From: Chloroflexota bacterium
Lineage (GTDB): Bacteria > Chloroflexota > Anaerolineae > Aggregatilineales > Phototrophicaceae
Reading direction: 5' to 3'
NCBI GenBank assembly: GCA_026707225.1
Contig: JAPOXG010000077.1
Location: 1-64,000 of the forward strand
DNA: 64,000 nucleotides
The notes under the pieces are model-generated. The model worked only from the letters and a program-made list of their open reading frames with translations. It searched no databases and was not told where the DNA came from. Shown in pieces: positions 16,801 to 27,319 of the stretch (the first letter of the stretch is position 1; the number at the start of each line of letters is the position of its first letter). The translations under genes and the position numbers were made by a program.

Positions 16801-17726
16801 TGGCGCAAGTAGCTGTTCTCGTCGTAGCCGCCCGGCACCGGGAAGGCCGGCAGGTGATACCCTTTTGGCGCCAAGTCAATTTCGGTCATATCGGCGATCG
16901 CAAGCGAATTGGAGAAGGCTTCGTCGACCAGCTCGGGCGGCAGGTTCCCGAAGCCCTTCCGCATTTCATCAGCCGACTTGAGATAGTAGCTGTTGAAGGG
17001 CTCCATCTTCATCCGATCCGGCTCGGACTTGAGGGAGCTGGTTTGGATGCAGAGGAGCGTGTCGTGCGCATCGGCATCATCGTGATTGACATAATGCACA
17101 TCATTGGTGGCGAGCAGCTGCGCCTGGCTGTGACCGCTGCGGCGATATTCACAGAGCCAGCGGTTCAGCCCGTCCAGCGCTGAGATGTCGTGGCCCTGCA
17201 ATTCGAGGTAGAAGTTTTCAGCGCCGAAGACGTCTTGATACCAGCCGATTCGCTCGCGCGCGAGCCTGTCTTCCCCATTCGAAACCAGGCGCGGAATCTC
17301 AGCAGCAAGGCAGCCGCTGGTGGCGATGATGCCATCGGCGTGATTCGCCAGGAAGTCTTTATCGATGCGCGGGTGATAATAGAAGCCTTCGAGCTGGGAG
17401 GCAGAGGCGATTTTCAGCAGATTCTGGTAGCCGGTCATATTCTTCGCCAGCAGCAGCATGTGATAGGGGCTGCGGTCAAGGCGCGGATCGCGGTCGGTCA
17501 TGCCACGGCGCGCCAGGTAACCTTCCATTCCGATGATGGGTTTGATGCCGGCGTCGCGGCAGGCGCGGTAAAAGTCAAGCGCGCCATACATAACGCCATG
17601 ATCAGTGATGGCGAGAGCGGGCATTTCCAACTGCCGCGCGCGCGCCACGAGCGCGTCGATCCTGCTCTGGCCATCGAGCAGGGAGAACTCGCTATGGACG
17701 TGGAGATGGACGAAATCGCTGGTCAT
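13845..17726 (-). CDS. dnaE: DNA polymerase III alpha subunit
   Basis: This is the replicative polymerase, 1293 residues from the ATG at 17726. The N-terminal PHP domain keeps its metal-type motifs (FVHLHVHSEFSLLDG, His9 and His11; ITDHG at 40-44), unlike proteobacterial DnaE. The catalytic aspartates are in MPDIDLDYPDD (Asp408, Asp410). The finger and (HhH)2 regions follow, then an OB fold (VRVAGEVTALRKITTRSGD). After the OB fold comes an acidic, proline-rich linker (about 120 residues) and a final folded segment (RKLRHIHNTLVSYPGVDRFR). An in-frame TTG at 17762 would start nearly at the predicted transcription start, so the ATG is preferred. No intein was seen. Confidence 0.96.
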   Translation of the reverse strand: MTSDFVHLHVHSEFSLLDGQSRIDALVARARQLEMPALAITDHGVMYGALDFYRACRDAGIKPIIGMEGYLARRGMTDRDPRLDRSPYHMLLLAKNMTGYQNLLKIASASQLEGFYYHPRIDKDFLANHADGIIATSGCLAAEIPRLVSNGEDRLARERIGWYQDVFGAENFYLELQGHDISALDGLNRWLCEYRRSGHSQAQLLATNDVHYVNHDDADAHDTLLCIQTSSLKSEPDRMKMEPFNSYYLKSADEMRKGFGNLPPELVDEAFSNSLAIADMTEIDLAPKGYHLPAFPVPGGYDENSYLRHLIDIGMEWRFDADWRGNAVFTERIERELNIIHSMGFDAYFLIVWDLCEFARQADIWWNVRGSGAASLVAYCLGITNIDPIQNGLLFERFLNPGRITMPDIDLDYPDDRRGEMIAYAAQKYGEDKVAAIITFGTMGAKAAVRDVGRALDVDLGLINRAAALIPQEARQKKISEYVDGNPELLDLYNSDAELQRVIDTAIELQGMTRHASTHAAGVIIADRPLVDLVPLHRITGKDPSGGALSAVTQFPMETAEYIGLLKVDFLGLSTLTVLRKACELIARHRGIHYGIDSIPYRHEEAEDDEQRALLDDAFRMISEGDTIGVFQVESGGMQQMLRQMRPRVFENIVAAISLYRPGPMEFIPQYCRRMHGEEEITTIHPKLESILAETYGICVYQEQIMEIAGQLFGYELGEADLMRKAVSKKLPAELNKHRAIFMERGPQNGIGQETAEEIFEMIEFFADYGFNKAHAADYAVITLQTAYLKCHYPEEYMTALLSVQRDDLAKVSTFLEECRRLNIPILPPDVNRSQLDFDIETTPDSRRAIRFGLGAVKNAGARALQDLVEVRGEAPFSSLEDFCERIDLREIGKRTVESLIKVGALDNFGARATLLAVLDEIIRYSATFHEEQDNRMDFMFGDSAGTVEGKLKSLKQLEEVAPRQLLRWEKELLGLYLSGRPVDRHRHLLEKRNLQKIADLKSPSLTKPEAVRVAGEVTALRKITTRSGDMMAVLTLEDWHDSAGVIDVVLFPRTYAKAMDSFADRNAGAASAARSLDEGEILLIHGRYDESRGDPQIIADGLSLDFNVSQSADRPPEAQYVPEPDWARADDEPPDAIVAALEDAPPSFDEPPPEGPPSAEFDALDARSSGAPLAENLAEPAPALEDEPEWVNGEGHLALPDEEKAQERAPRAISVMLAASDDPDKDRRKLRHIHNTLVSYPGVDRFRIIVIRGGRSTPLEFPDQTTNICEALQKELIEIVGSADLIETDDED

Positions 17727-17780
17727 GTTGTCGATGCGCGCCGGCGTCGATACGGGTTTCAAATGGCGAAGGATAGCCGT

Positions 17781-17786
17781 ATTATA
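17781..17786 (-). promoter_or_regulatory. Candidate dnaE -10 box
   Basis: The minus-strand TATAAT (GTGCTATAATACGG) lies 55 bp before the dnaE ATG. The -35 region is weak. Confidence 0.45.
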
Positions 17787-17878
17787 GCACTCGACGAAAG
17801 ATGATGTGCGCGGGTTGTTGCCCGTTGGTAGATAGAATCAATTCATAATTGCGAAAAGCAATTGGATACCGTCAGCAT

Positions 17879-17910
17879 GTGTGGGCGGGCCACCGGCTCG
17901 CCCGTACAGC
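17879..17910. repeat. Palindromic GGGCGAGCC-type dispersed repeat
   Basis: GTGGGCGGGCCACCGGCTCG followed by CCCGTACA is nearly identical (one change) to 52300-52328, 34 kb away. The inverted arms GGGCGGGCC/GGCTCGCCC make it hairpin-capable. It lies in the dnaE-mutM gap. Confidence 0.7.
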
Positions 17911-18009
17911 TTGTCCATCATATTGGTATATGCGTTCTCATCTGAGACCGTATCATGCCTTGTTTGAGACCGCTTAGAAGACTGCCTGTTGGTGGAACGC
18001 TGATAGACC

Positions 18010-18834
18010 ATGCCCGAATTGCCGGAAGTTGAGACAGTTGTGCGGGGCTTGCGCAAGCCACTAATCGGGCGGCGGATCGAGCGCATGTGGCAGGATTGGG
18101 CGCCGACGATTCACTCGCCAGCGCCGGAGGAATTCATCGCGCGCGTGGCGGGCCAGCAGGTGCGGACGCTCAAACGGCGAGGCAAGTACATCTTGATCGG
18201 GCTCGACCATGATACCTTGGTCATTCACTTGAAGATGTCCGGTCGGCTATATGTGGCCGCTGCCGACGAAGAGCATGAAGCGGACCGCTGGGTGCATGTG
18301 CGCTTTGATTTGGATGGCGGACGGCAGCTGCGCTTTTCGGACCTGCGCAAATTCGGGCGCGTCTATTTGACCGACGATGTCGACAGTTTGCTCAGTCATT
18401 TGGGACCGGAGCCGCTCAGCGCTGATTTCACACTGACGGGATTTCGCGAAGGGATGCAGGGGCGGAAGCGGGCGATCAAGTCGCTGCTGATGGAGCAGGA
18501 ATTCCTGGCGGGCGTGGGCAATATCTACGCCGACGAGGCTTTGTACCGCGCCGGCATTCACCCGGCGACGCGCGTGGAATTACTGACCGAGGACGATACC
18601 GAGCTGCTGCATCAGACGATACGCGCTGCGCTGGAGGCGGGCATCGAGCACGAAGGCGCGAGCATCAATTGGTATCGCAAGCCGGATGGCGACAAAGGAA
18701 GTTCGCAGGATCACTTTTACGTTTATGGGCGGACGAATCTGCCTTGCCGAGCCTGCGGGACGGCGATCAACAAGATTCGGCTGGCGCAGCGGGGGACGCA
18801 CTTCTGCCCGGGGTGTCAGCCAGAGCGGCTTTGA
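18010..18834 (+). CDS. mutM: Formamidopyrimidine-DNA glycosylase
   Basis: This 274-residue base-excision repair enzyme removes oxidised purines such as 8-oxoguanine and nicks the strand. The mature N-terminus PELPEVETV supplies the catalytic Pro and Glu. RRGKYILIGL carries the conserved Lys, and HLKMSGRL is characteristic. The helix-two-turn-helix region includes QEFLAGVGNIYADEALY. The C-terminal zinc finger is CRACGT...CPGC with the preceding QRGTHFC. The length is normal. It is transcribed divergently from dnaE. Confidence 0.96.
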   Translation: MPELPEVETVVRGLRKPLIGRRIERMWQDWAPTIHSPAPEEFIARVAGQQVRTLKRRGKYILIGLDHDTLVIHLKMSGRLYVAAADEEHEADRWVHVRFDLDGGRQLRFSDLRKFGRVYLTDDVDSLLSHLGPEPLSADFTLTGFREGMQGRKRAIKSLLMEQEFLAGVGNIYADEALYRAGIHPATRVELLTEDDTELLHQTIRAALEAGIEHEGASINWYRKPDGDKGSSQDHFYVYGRTNLPCRACGTAINKIRLAQRGTHFCPGCQPERL

Positions 18835-18838
18835 TTTC

Positions 18839-18868
18839 TTGCCACAGAGGCACAGAGGCTCAGAGAAT
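18839..18868 (+). repeat. Dispersed CACAGAGG-type repeat copy
   Basis: TTGCCACAGAGGCACAGAGG then CTCAGAG, a short tandem of the CACAGAGG unit just after the mutM stop. Confidence 0.65.
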
Positions 18869-18880
18869 TGGATGTCTTAA

Positions 18881-18950
18881 CGGGCGACCTAATGGGTCGC
18901 CCCTACACTGTCTTGTATACCAGCGGGCGAATCATCTAGTCGCCCCTACA
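18881..18950. repeat. Two tandem GTCGCCCCTACA palindromic repeats
   Basis: The first unit (18881-18907) is GGGCGACC-TAAT-GGGTCGCCCCTACA. The second (18924-18950) is GGGCGAATCATCTAGTCGCC followed by CCTACA. Both have the same layout as the copies at 17879 and 52300, with different arm bases, which suggests compensating change that preserves a hairpin. They fill the gap between convergent mutM and the next gene. Confidence 0.65.
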
Positions 18951-18970
18951 GTTCGCCGCCGATGAGGGGA

Positions 18971-19834
18971 TTACGGATTGTCGTAATCCAGCTTGTGCGG
19001 CTGCACGGACAGCCGGCCGCGTTCGTCTTGGGTCAGGCGGCCCGCGGGCGTGGTGGCGTCATGCGGGAAGATGATCAGCGCGTCCGTCTCCAGCGCCCAT
19101 TGCTGCCAACGGCGTTTGCTTTCCAGCGTCACCAGCGGCTCGACATCGAAAGATGTCATCCAGGCGAGGCGCTCGATATGCACCGCCAGCGAAGCCATGT
19201 CGCAAAGAAAGGCGGCGCGCTGGTCCCCGCTCTCGATGCGGACGCTCATGTGGCCCGGGGTGTGGCCCGGCGTCACGATTGCCGTTACGCCCGGCGCGAT
19301 CTCAGCGTCGCCATTGAGCAGACGCAGCTGACCGGATTCATGGAGCGGGACGTAATTTTCCGGTCGATAGGCGCCCCGCGTCCGTTCGTTGAGATGGATC
19401 GCGTCGTCGTATTCGCGGCGCTGGACCAGGTATTCGGCGTTGGGGAAAGCGGGCGCGCGCGATCCGTCGTCACGGATGCGGAAATTTCCAGTACAGTGAT
19501 CATCATGCAGATGCGTATCAATGACGATGTCTATATCAGCCGCCGCCAGGCTTAAGGCTGCGAGGCCGCGGTGCGTGCCATCGAATTCGTCAATGTACAG
19601 GAAGCGGCGCTGCGAGTCGCTTAGACTGTTGCCGAAGCCGGTATCGACGATGATATGCTTCCCGGCGGCGCGGATGAGCAGGTTGTGCGTGGCGCAGCGG
19701 ATCAGGTGACGTTCGTCGGCGCTGTAGCGGCGCGACCAAAGCACGCGCGGCGCCAAACCAAAAAGACCGCCCGGGTCCATATACGTGGTCGCGTCATTGA
19801 AGAGATAGACCTCAATTTCGCCGATTTGAAACAT
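18971..19834 (-). CDS. Metallo-beta-lactamase-fold hydrolase
   Basis: The 287-residue product is a metal-dependent hydrolase of the MBL superfamily. The motif THLHDDH (His108, His110, Asp112, His113) binds two metals. IIVDTGFGN is the first strand-loop, TPGHTPGHMSV gives the third His, and FLCDMAS the bridging Asp. It resembles lactonase/AHL-lactonase-like members, but the substrate is unknown. The open frame extends upstream into secA; the ATG at 19834, 10 bp after the secA stop, marks the real N-terminus MFQIGEIEVYLFNDA. It is likely co-transcribed with secA. Confidence 0.85.
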   Translation of the reverse strand: MFQIGEIEVYLFNDATTYMDPGGLFGLAPRVLWSRRYSADERHLIRCATHNLLIRAAGKHIIVDTGFGNSLSDSQRRFLYIDEFDGTHRGLAALSLAAADIDIVIDTHLHDDHCTGNFRIRDDGSRAPAFPNAEYLVQRREYDDAIHLNERTRGAYRPENYVPLHESGQLRLLNGDAEIAPGVTAIVTPGHTPGHMSVRIESGDQRAAFLCDMASLAVHIERLAWMTSFDVEPLVTLESKRRWQQWALETDALIIFPHDATTPAGRLTQDERGRLSVQPHKLDYDNP

Positions 19835-19844
19835 CGCGCGCGCG

Positions 19845-22652
<2,808 letters not shown>

Positions 22653-22689
22653 GAATCCTCAGACTGTGTTGTATGGACGGCTACCAGCG

Positions 22690-22698
22690 ATTATAGCA
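22690..22698 (-). promoter_or_regulatory. Extended -10 promoter of secA
   Basis: The minus strand reads TGCTATAAT, an extended -10 (TG-n-TATAAT) 38 bp upstream of the secA ATG. The -35 is weak, as is common for extended -10 promoters. Confidence 0.55.
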
Positions 22699-22748
22699 TA
22701 CGGACAGAGGCAGTTCGCGGGGGAGTATGGTTTGGCCTTTTGAACAAT

Positions 22749-23471
22749 TCAACGTTCCGTTTTCGACCGCAGCTCAAGCCACAAACGATTGATCTGACGG
22801 CGGAAGAGGAGCCAAACGACGAAGAGCGCGGCGGCGGCGATATAGAAGAAGAGCAGAATGTCCTGATTCTGCGCCGCTTGGCTGCCGATTGCCACGAAGA
22901 TATAAGTCGGAATCAAGCCGCCGATGAACGAGACGGCGATGTAAACGGTCAGGCGGATGTGACCCAAGCCGACGGCGTAGCTGATGAAATCGTATACCGA
23001 AAAGAGCAGCATGCGCGCGGCCAGCAGCGACTTCCAGTCATCCAGGTGTCGCTCGTAGAAATCGTCAATGCGCGCCAGGGCAGCGTCGCCGACAAAGCGC
23101 TTGACGATGCGCCGGCCGAGCAAGCGCGCGATCAACACATTGACCGAGCCGCCGATGACCTCGCCCAGAACTGAATAGAGCGTGCCGGGTATGACGCCAA
23201 AGAGGATGCCGGAAGCGAATTGAATGGGACCGGCGGAAAGCGGCGCGAAGGTAAAGGTCAGCGCTTTGATGGCGATGTAAACGACCGGTCCCCAAATGCC
23301 GGTGCCTTCGACCATCAGCGCCAGTTCTTCGCCGCCGATGGATTGAACCAGAAGATAGAGCGCGGTCAGCAGCGCGAGGAAGCCAAGACCGCCAATCACG
23401 AGTGAGCGAGTCGAGAATTCGGTTGCCTGCTTTGCTGAATTGTTGGATGTGGGCAGATTCGACTTACTCAT
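22749..23471 (-). CDS. TVP38/TMEM64 (DedA-superfamily) membrane protein
   Basis: The 240-residue integral membrane protein has about six hydrophobic segments and the SNARE-associated/TVP38 core. The core motif is FTFAPLSAGPIQFASGILFG followed by GTLYSVLGEVIGGSVNVLIA. Members of this superfamily act as lipid scramblases or flippases in some organisms; a specific role is not evident here. The ATG at 23471 overlaps the end of the PRPP synthetase gene by 8 nt (ATGAGTAA), so translation is probably coupled. A GTG/ATG 10 codons further upstream is in frame but lies deep in the neighbour. Confidence 0.83.
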   Translation of the reverse strand: MSKSNLPTSNNSAKQATEFSTRSLVIGGLGFLALLTALYLLVQSIGGEELALMVEGTGIWGPVVYIAIKALTFTFAPLSAGPIQFASGILFGVIPGTLYSVLGEVIGGSVNVLIARLLGRRIVKRFVGDAALARIDDFYERHLDDWKSLLAARMLLFSVYDFISYAVGLGHIRLTVYIAVSFIGGLIPTYIFVAIGSQAAQNQDILLFFYIAAAALFVVWLLFRRQINRLWLELRSKTER

Positions 23472-24564
23472 TGAAAAGGGCGCCAACGCTCCGGCCCTCA
23501 TGCGCGCGCAGGATCACCTCGCCCAGCAGCGGCGCGATGGATAGAACAGTCATATTGGGCAGCCTTTTGTCCGCAGCTATGGGCAAGGTATTGGTGAAGA
23601 CGATCTCGCGCAGCTCGAGCGACGCCAGCCTTTCAAATGCATTTTCGGTCAAGAAGGGATGGGTGAAGGCGAAGAGCACATCTTTGGCGCCGTAGTCGCG
23701 CACGACATTGACTGCGCTGACGACGCTGCCCGCGGTGTTGACTTCATCATCGACGAGCAAAACATTCTTGCCTTCGACATTGCCGATCAGGGAGAGCGCG
23801 CGCGGGCTTTCGGCATCGCCGCTGCGGCGCTTCTCGACGAAAGCCAGCGGAACGCCTAGGGATTCCGCCCAATTCCGCCCTTGCTTGGCGAAGCCCAAAT
23901 CAGTGGTGACCACGACCAGGTCGTCCAGCTCGCCGTTGCGCATCTTGCTGATGATGTAATCGCTCAATAAGTGGAAGGCGGTAAGCGCATCGCCCGGGAC
24001 ATCAAAGAAACCCTGTATCTGACCGGCATGCAGGTCGATCGTCATATAACGGTCGATGCCGGCCGTCTCCATCATGTTGGCGATCAGGCGGGCGGTTATC
24101 GGTACGCGCGGCTGGTCCTTCTTATCGGAGCGGGTATAGCTCATATAAGGCACAACCAGATTGATGCGCCAGGCGGAATCTCGCTTGAGGGCATCAATCA
24201 TGATCAGCATTTCCATGAAGTTTTCGTGCACGGGCGATGCCATCGTCTGCACGAGGTAGACATCTTTGCCGCGAACGCTCTCTTGCAGCTTGATGAAGAT
24301 ATTTTCGTTGGAGAAGACCGTCCTGAAATAGGCGCCCGGCTTGATGTTATATTCAGACACGGTGCAGATGTATTCGACGATCTCGTTGCCCAAATCGCCC
24401 GATGCGCAGCCGGAGAAGATTTTCATGGAGCCGAAGCGCATGGTGGACGACTGCTCTAGCTCTTCCTGTTCGTCCGGGCTGGCTGGCTCCGGGTGGAACT
24501 TGGCGCCGGGTACCTTGACGATGTCGGTCATCTGCATCTGTTTCACGATCACTCCATTCGACAT
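23464..24564 (-). CDS. prs: Ribose-phosphate pyrophosphokinase with N-terminal extension
   Basis: This enzyme makes PRPP from ribose 5-phosphate and ATP for nucleotide and amino-acid synthesis. The core matches PRPP synthetase: MKIFSGCASGDLGNEIV, the ATP/substrate segment SYTRSDKKDQPRVPIT, IDLHAGQIQGFFDVP, the flexible loop EKRRSGDAES, and the PRPP loop VLLVDDEVNTAGS. The last differs from the usual DDxxDTAGT by Asn for Asp and Ser for Thr. From ATG 24564 the protein is 366 residues with about 46 extra N-terminal residues. Canonical Prs would begin at Met47 (24426) or Met42 (24441), so the start is uncertain. AGGA abuts ATG 24564. Confidence 0.88.
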   Translation of the reverse strand: MSNGVIVKQMQMTDIVKVPGAKFHPEPASPDEQEELEQSSTMRFGSMKIFSGCASGDLGNEIVEYICTVSEYNIKPGAYFRTVFSNENIFIKLQESVRGKDVYLVQTMASPVHENFMEMLIMIDALKRDSAWRINLVVPYMSYTRSDKKDQPRVPITARLIANMMETAGIDRYMTIDLHAGQIQGFFDVPGDALTAFHLLSDYIISKMRNGELDDLVVVTTDLGFAKQGRNWAESLGVPLAFVEKRRSGDAESPRALSLIGNVEGKNVLLVDDEVNTAGSVVSAVNVVRDYGAKDVLFAFTHPFLTENAFERLASLELREIVFTNTLPIAADKRLPNMTVLSIAPLLGEVILRAHEGRSVGALFNE

Positions 24565-24733
24565 TCCTGTGCGGAAAAAGCCGAACCCCGGCTGGAGTCG
24601 GACGGCAGCAGTCTGCGGATCGATTTCGCGCTCTGTGACGCGCCTGATAATACCAGCAATCTCGGGCGGGGGGAAAGTGCCAACTGCGACTGAGGCGCGG
24701 GAATTCGCGGGCGATAGCGGGAGGTAATCAAAT

Positions 24734-24765
24734 AACGCCCATCTGTGTGAGACGGGCGTTTTCTT
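24734..24765 (-). terminator. Rho-independent terminator downstream of trxA
   Basis: Arms AACGCCC (24734-24740) and GGGCGTT (24754-24760) pair, with an additional inner TCT/AGA match. The minus strand continues TTATTTGATT. The plus strand also has TTTTCTT after the stem, so it may stop transcription in both directions. Confidence 0.65.
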
Positions 24766-24782
24766 GGCAGCGCTCGATGTGA

Positions 24783-25109
24783 CTAGATATGCGTCGCAAT
24801 CTTGCTGACGATTTTACCTTTGGGCTTGAAGCCGGTGATGCGCTCCACCGCTTCGCCGTCTTTGAAGAGGATCAAGGTCGGGATGCCCATGATGCCGAAG
24901 TTCATCAGGATATCCTGGTTCTCGTCGGCGTCGACTTTGGCGACGCGCAGTTTGCCTTCATATTCATCGGCGATTTCGTCGACGATTGGGGCGATCATCT
25001 TGCAGGGACCGCACCACTCCGCCCAAAAGTCGACCAGCACCGGGGTGCTGCTCTCGAGCACTTCGCTCTGGAACTCTTCTGTGTTGACGTCAAATGTCTT
25101 CGCGCCCAT
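24783..25109 (-). CDS. trxA: Thioredoxin
   Basis: This 108-residue cytoplasmic disulfide reductase has the active site WCGPC (Trp32, Cys33, Cys36), DFWAEWCGPCKMIAP, and the cis-Pro loop GIPTLILFKDG. The length is typical of single-domain TrxA. The ATG at 25109 has AGGAGAAGC 8 nt upstream; the longer open frame to 25151 is not needed. It is divergent from hrcA and is closed by its own terminator, so it is likely monocistronic. Confidence 0.95.
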   Translation of the reverse strand: MGAKTFDVNTEEFQSEVLESSTPVLVDFWAEWCGPCKMIAPIVDEIADEYEGKLRVAKVDADENQDILMNFGIMGIPTLILFKDGEAVERITGFKPKGKIVSKIATHI

Positions 25110-25243
25110 TTCTGCTTCTCCTGTGTTCTTGGCTATTGCGGCGGACCGCAACGTCGCTTCTTGAAACTATGCCTTTCTGACGAAAAGCGTGGCGCAGATC
25201 TTACATCAGAAATGCGTTTGAGGCGGCGGGCGGTCATATCGGT

Positions 25244-25272
25244 TTGTCAAAGGTTGCCGCGCGTGATAGCAT
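25244..25272 (+). promoter_or_regulatory. Candidate hrcA promoter
   Basis: TTGTCA (25244-25249) and TAGCAT (25267-25272) are separated by 17 bp, about 45 bp before the hrcA ATG. No CIRCE-type inverted repeat (TTAGCACTC-N9-GAGTGCTAA) is seen near it. Confidence 0.5.
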
Positions 25273-25315
25273 CGTATGCGCAGCCCGACCAAGCGAAATG
25301 GGCATAATTGGAGAA

Positions 25316-26410
25316 ATGAACGACGATCGGCGCTTGCCCAATCTCACCAGCCGGCAGGAGGACATCCTCACCTGCATCGTGCAAGCCTATTCGGAAAAAC
25401 CGGAGCCGGTCGGCTCGCGTTATTTGGTAGAGAATTACGAGCTCAACATCAGCTCGGCGACCGTGCGCAATGAGATGGCGCGGCTGGAAGAGATGGGTTA
25501 TATCGCGGCGCCGCATACCTCGGCCGGGCGCGTGCCGACGGCGGCCGGCTTCCGCTATTTTGTGCGGCGGCTCTTGCAGACGCGCAGCCTGACCCGCGGC
25601 GAACAGAGCCATATCTCGGAGCGGGTCGGCACGTTGCAGGCAGGCATGGAGCAGTGGATGCGGCGGACGGCGGCTTTGCTGGCTCGCTCGGTGCAAACGG
25701 CCTCGATTGTAACCCCGCCGATCTCACAGACGAATTCCTTCAAGCATCTGGAGTTGATCTCGATTCAGGGGCGGCTGGCTTTAATGGTGCTGGTATTGAA
25801 TAGCGGCAGCGTGCATCAGCGCATGTTGACGCTGGCGGAGCCGGTGCCGCAGAGCAAGCTGGGCGAGGCGGCCAAACGCGTCAACGAGACTTGCGCCGGC
25901 TTGGGCGCGCAAGCGGTGCGGCTGCGCAGCAACAGCCTGCCGATGCTGGAGCGCGAAGTGGCGGAACTGACCGCTGAGCTGATCGAGAATGTGGACAACA
26001 ATCGGTCCGGCTTCATTTATCGCGATGGCTTGAGCCAGGTCATCGAGAGCTTCGCGGATGAAGAAGGCGCGCAGCAGGCGATTCGCATTTTGGAAGAACA
26101 CACGGTGCTCAACGCCCTGCTCAGCGATATGCTGGACCGCTTGCCGGCCGAGTCGAGCGAGCAGGTCAACGTGCAAGTTCTGATCGCAGGCGAAGGCCGC
26201 TATGATGATCTCAGTCGTTTGAGCATGGTGTTGAGCCGCTATGGCGATCCGGAGAAGATGAGCGGCGCCGTCGGCATATTAGGTCCGACGCATATCAATT
26301 ATGGGCGGGCAATCAGCACCGTTCGCTACGTGTCGAACTTGATGACGAATGTGCTGGCGACGCTATATCAGGATGGCGTGGAAGACTCTAGGCAGCCCAG
26401 TCTAAGTTAA
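25316..26410 (+). CDS. hrcA: Heat-inducible transcription repressor HrcA
   Basis: This 365-residue repressor of class I heat-shock genes has an N-terminal winged helix (LTSRQEDILTCIVQAY, NYELNISSATVRNEMARLEE). That is followed by the HrcA hallmark GYIAAPHTSAGRVPTAAGFR and the GAF-like dimerisation region, with C-terminal GILGPTHINYGRAISTVRYV. The ATG at 25316 has GGAG just upstream and fits the family N-terminus; TTG 25244 lies inside the promoter. It heads the block hrcA-grpE-dnaK-dnaJ, as in many bacteria, although a 268-bp gap separates it from grpE. Confidence 0.95.
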   Translation: MNDDRRLPNLTSRQEDILTCIVQAYSEKPEPVGSRYLVENYELNISSATVRNEMARLEEMGYIAAPHTSAGRVPTAAGFRYFVRRLLQTRSLTRGEQSHISERVGTLQAGMEQWMRRTAALLARSVQTASIVTPPISQTNSFKHLELISIQGRLALMVLVLNSGSVHQRMLTLAEPVPQSKLGEAAKRVNETCAGLGAQAVRLRSNSLPMLEREVAELTAELIENVDNNRSGFIYRDGLSQVIESFADEEGAQQAIRILEEHTVLNALLSDMLDRLPAESSEQVNVQVLIAGEGRYDDLSRLSMVLSRYGDPEKMSGAVGILGPTHINYGRAISTVRYVSNLMTNVLATLYQDGVEDSRQPSLS

Positions 26411-26429
26411 TTGAGCTCAATAGACCTGT

Positions 26430-26470
26430 TTTTTACCACGAGAACACCGAGAATAAAGAGAACGCAAAGT
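26430..26470 (+). repeat. Dispersed ACCACGAG-type repeat copy
   Basis: TTTTTTACCACGAGAACACC followed by GAGAATAAAGAG, a diverged member of the family in the hrcA-grpE gap. The rest of this AT-rich 268-bp gap holds TATAAT boxes at 26529-26534 and 26583-26588 and no credible gene. Confidence 0.55.
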
Positions 26471-26582
26471 GACTTGGTCGGTTTCATCAGCCGATATGCA
26501 ATCTGGATTGTACTCTTTTTCGCAGACATATAATCTTTATAAGACTTCGTCGGTAATCCTCGAAATAGCAAATCATCCCTAA

Positions 26583-26588
26583 TATAAT
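26583..26588 (+). promoter_or_regulatory. Candidate -10 box for grpE-dnaK
   Basis: TATAAT lies 91 bp before the grpE ATG. Another TATAAT is at 26529. Neither has a good -35 at 17 bp. The AT-rich character of the gap supports a promoter region here. Confidence 0.35.
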
Positions 26589-26678
26589 GCCTCCCATTCT
26601 GATGCTCGTCATACAGTGTACGGGCATAATGGTGAGGTATCACAGGATCTTCAGGTTGAGCTGTTGCAGGGATAACTG

Positions 26679-27272
26679 ATGAGCGATGTCAAGAATCCGG
26701 CTGAGGAGATGGAGCGCGAGGAAACGCAACCCGACGAGCGGGCTGAGCCGGCGGATGAATCGGCCTCGGAGCCGGTAGAGGCGCCGGCAGAAGCGCTTGA
26801 ACTGCCAGAAGGCGCCAATCTGCTGCAAATGTTGATCGAAGCGCAGAAAGAAGCCAAGACCAACGAAGATGGCTGGCAGCGCGCCCGCGCCGAATTCGCC
26901 AACTTCAAGAAACGCACGGCGAAAGAACAGAGCTCGGCATTTCAAAGGGGCCAGCTCGATGCCCTGATTTCGCTGCTCAATATCATTGATGACTTCGACC
27001 GCGCTTTTGAGAGCGTGCCGGAAGCGATCAGCGAAGATCCCTGGATCGGCGGCGTTTCGATGATCCAGCGCAAGTTCACGAGTTTGCTGGAGCATTACGA
27101 GGTTGAGGCGATTGACCCGACCGGCGGACCCTTCGACCCGAATCTGCATCAGGCGATCGGCGCCGAAGACAGCGATGAGGTGGAGAGCGGTCACGTAATC
27201 GAGACGCTGCAAAAGGGCTACCGCGCCGGCGAGCAGGTTTTGCGCCTCGCGCTGGTGAAAGTCGCCACTTGA
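26679..27272 (+). CDS. grpE: Nucleotide exchange factor GrpE
   Basis: This DnaK co-chaperone releases ADP from DnaK. It has 197 residues. An acidic, unstructured N-terminus (residues 1-50, many Glu) is followed by a long helix ([37 protein letters not shown]) and the beta-domain signature [17 protein letters not shown]...[10 protein letters not shown]. It lies directly before dnaK with 47 bp between coding regions, and AGGGA precedes the start. Confidence 0.95.
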   Translation: MSDVKNPAEEMEREETQPDERAEPADESASEPVEAPAEALELPEGANLLQMLIEAQKEAKTNEDGWQRARAEFANFKKRTAKEQSSAFQRGQLDALISLLNIIDDFDRAFESVPEAISEDPWIGGVSMIQRKFTSLLEHYEVEAIDPTGGPFDPNLHQAIGAEDSDEVESGHVIETLQKGYRAGEQVLRLALVKVAT

Positions 27273-27319
27273 GGACTAGGCATCCTGAAGATGACCGGGA
27301 AGAGACAGGAGAAACAAAC

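Noticed and set aside
26407..26643. 78-codon minus-strand frame in the hrcA-grpE gap
   Set aside because: Its end is a translation of the dispersed repeat (LCVLFILGVLVVKN), it has no ribosome-binding site, and it covers the likely grpE promoter.
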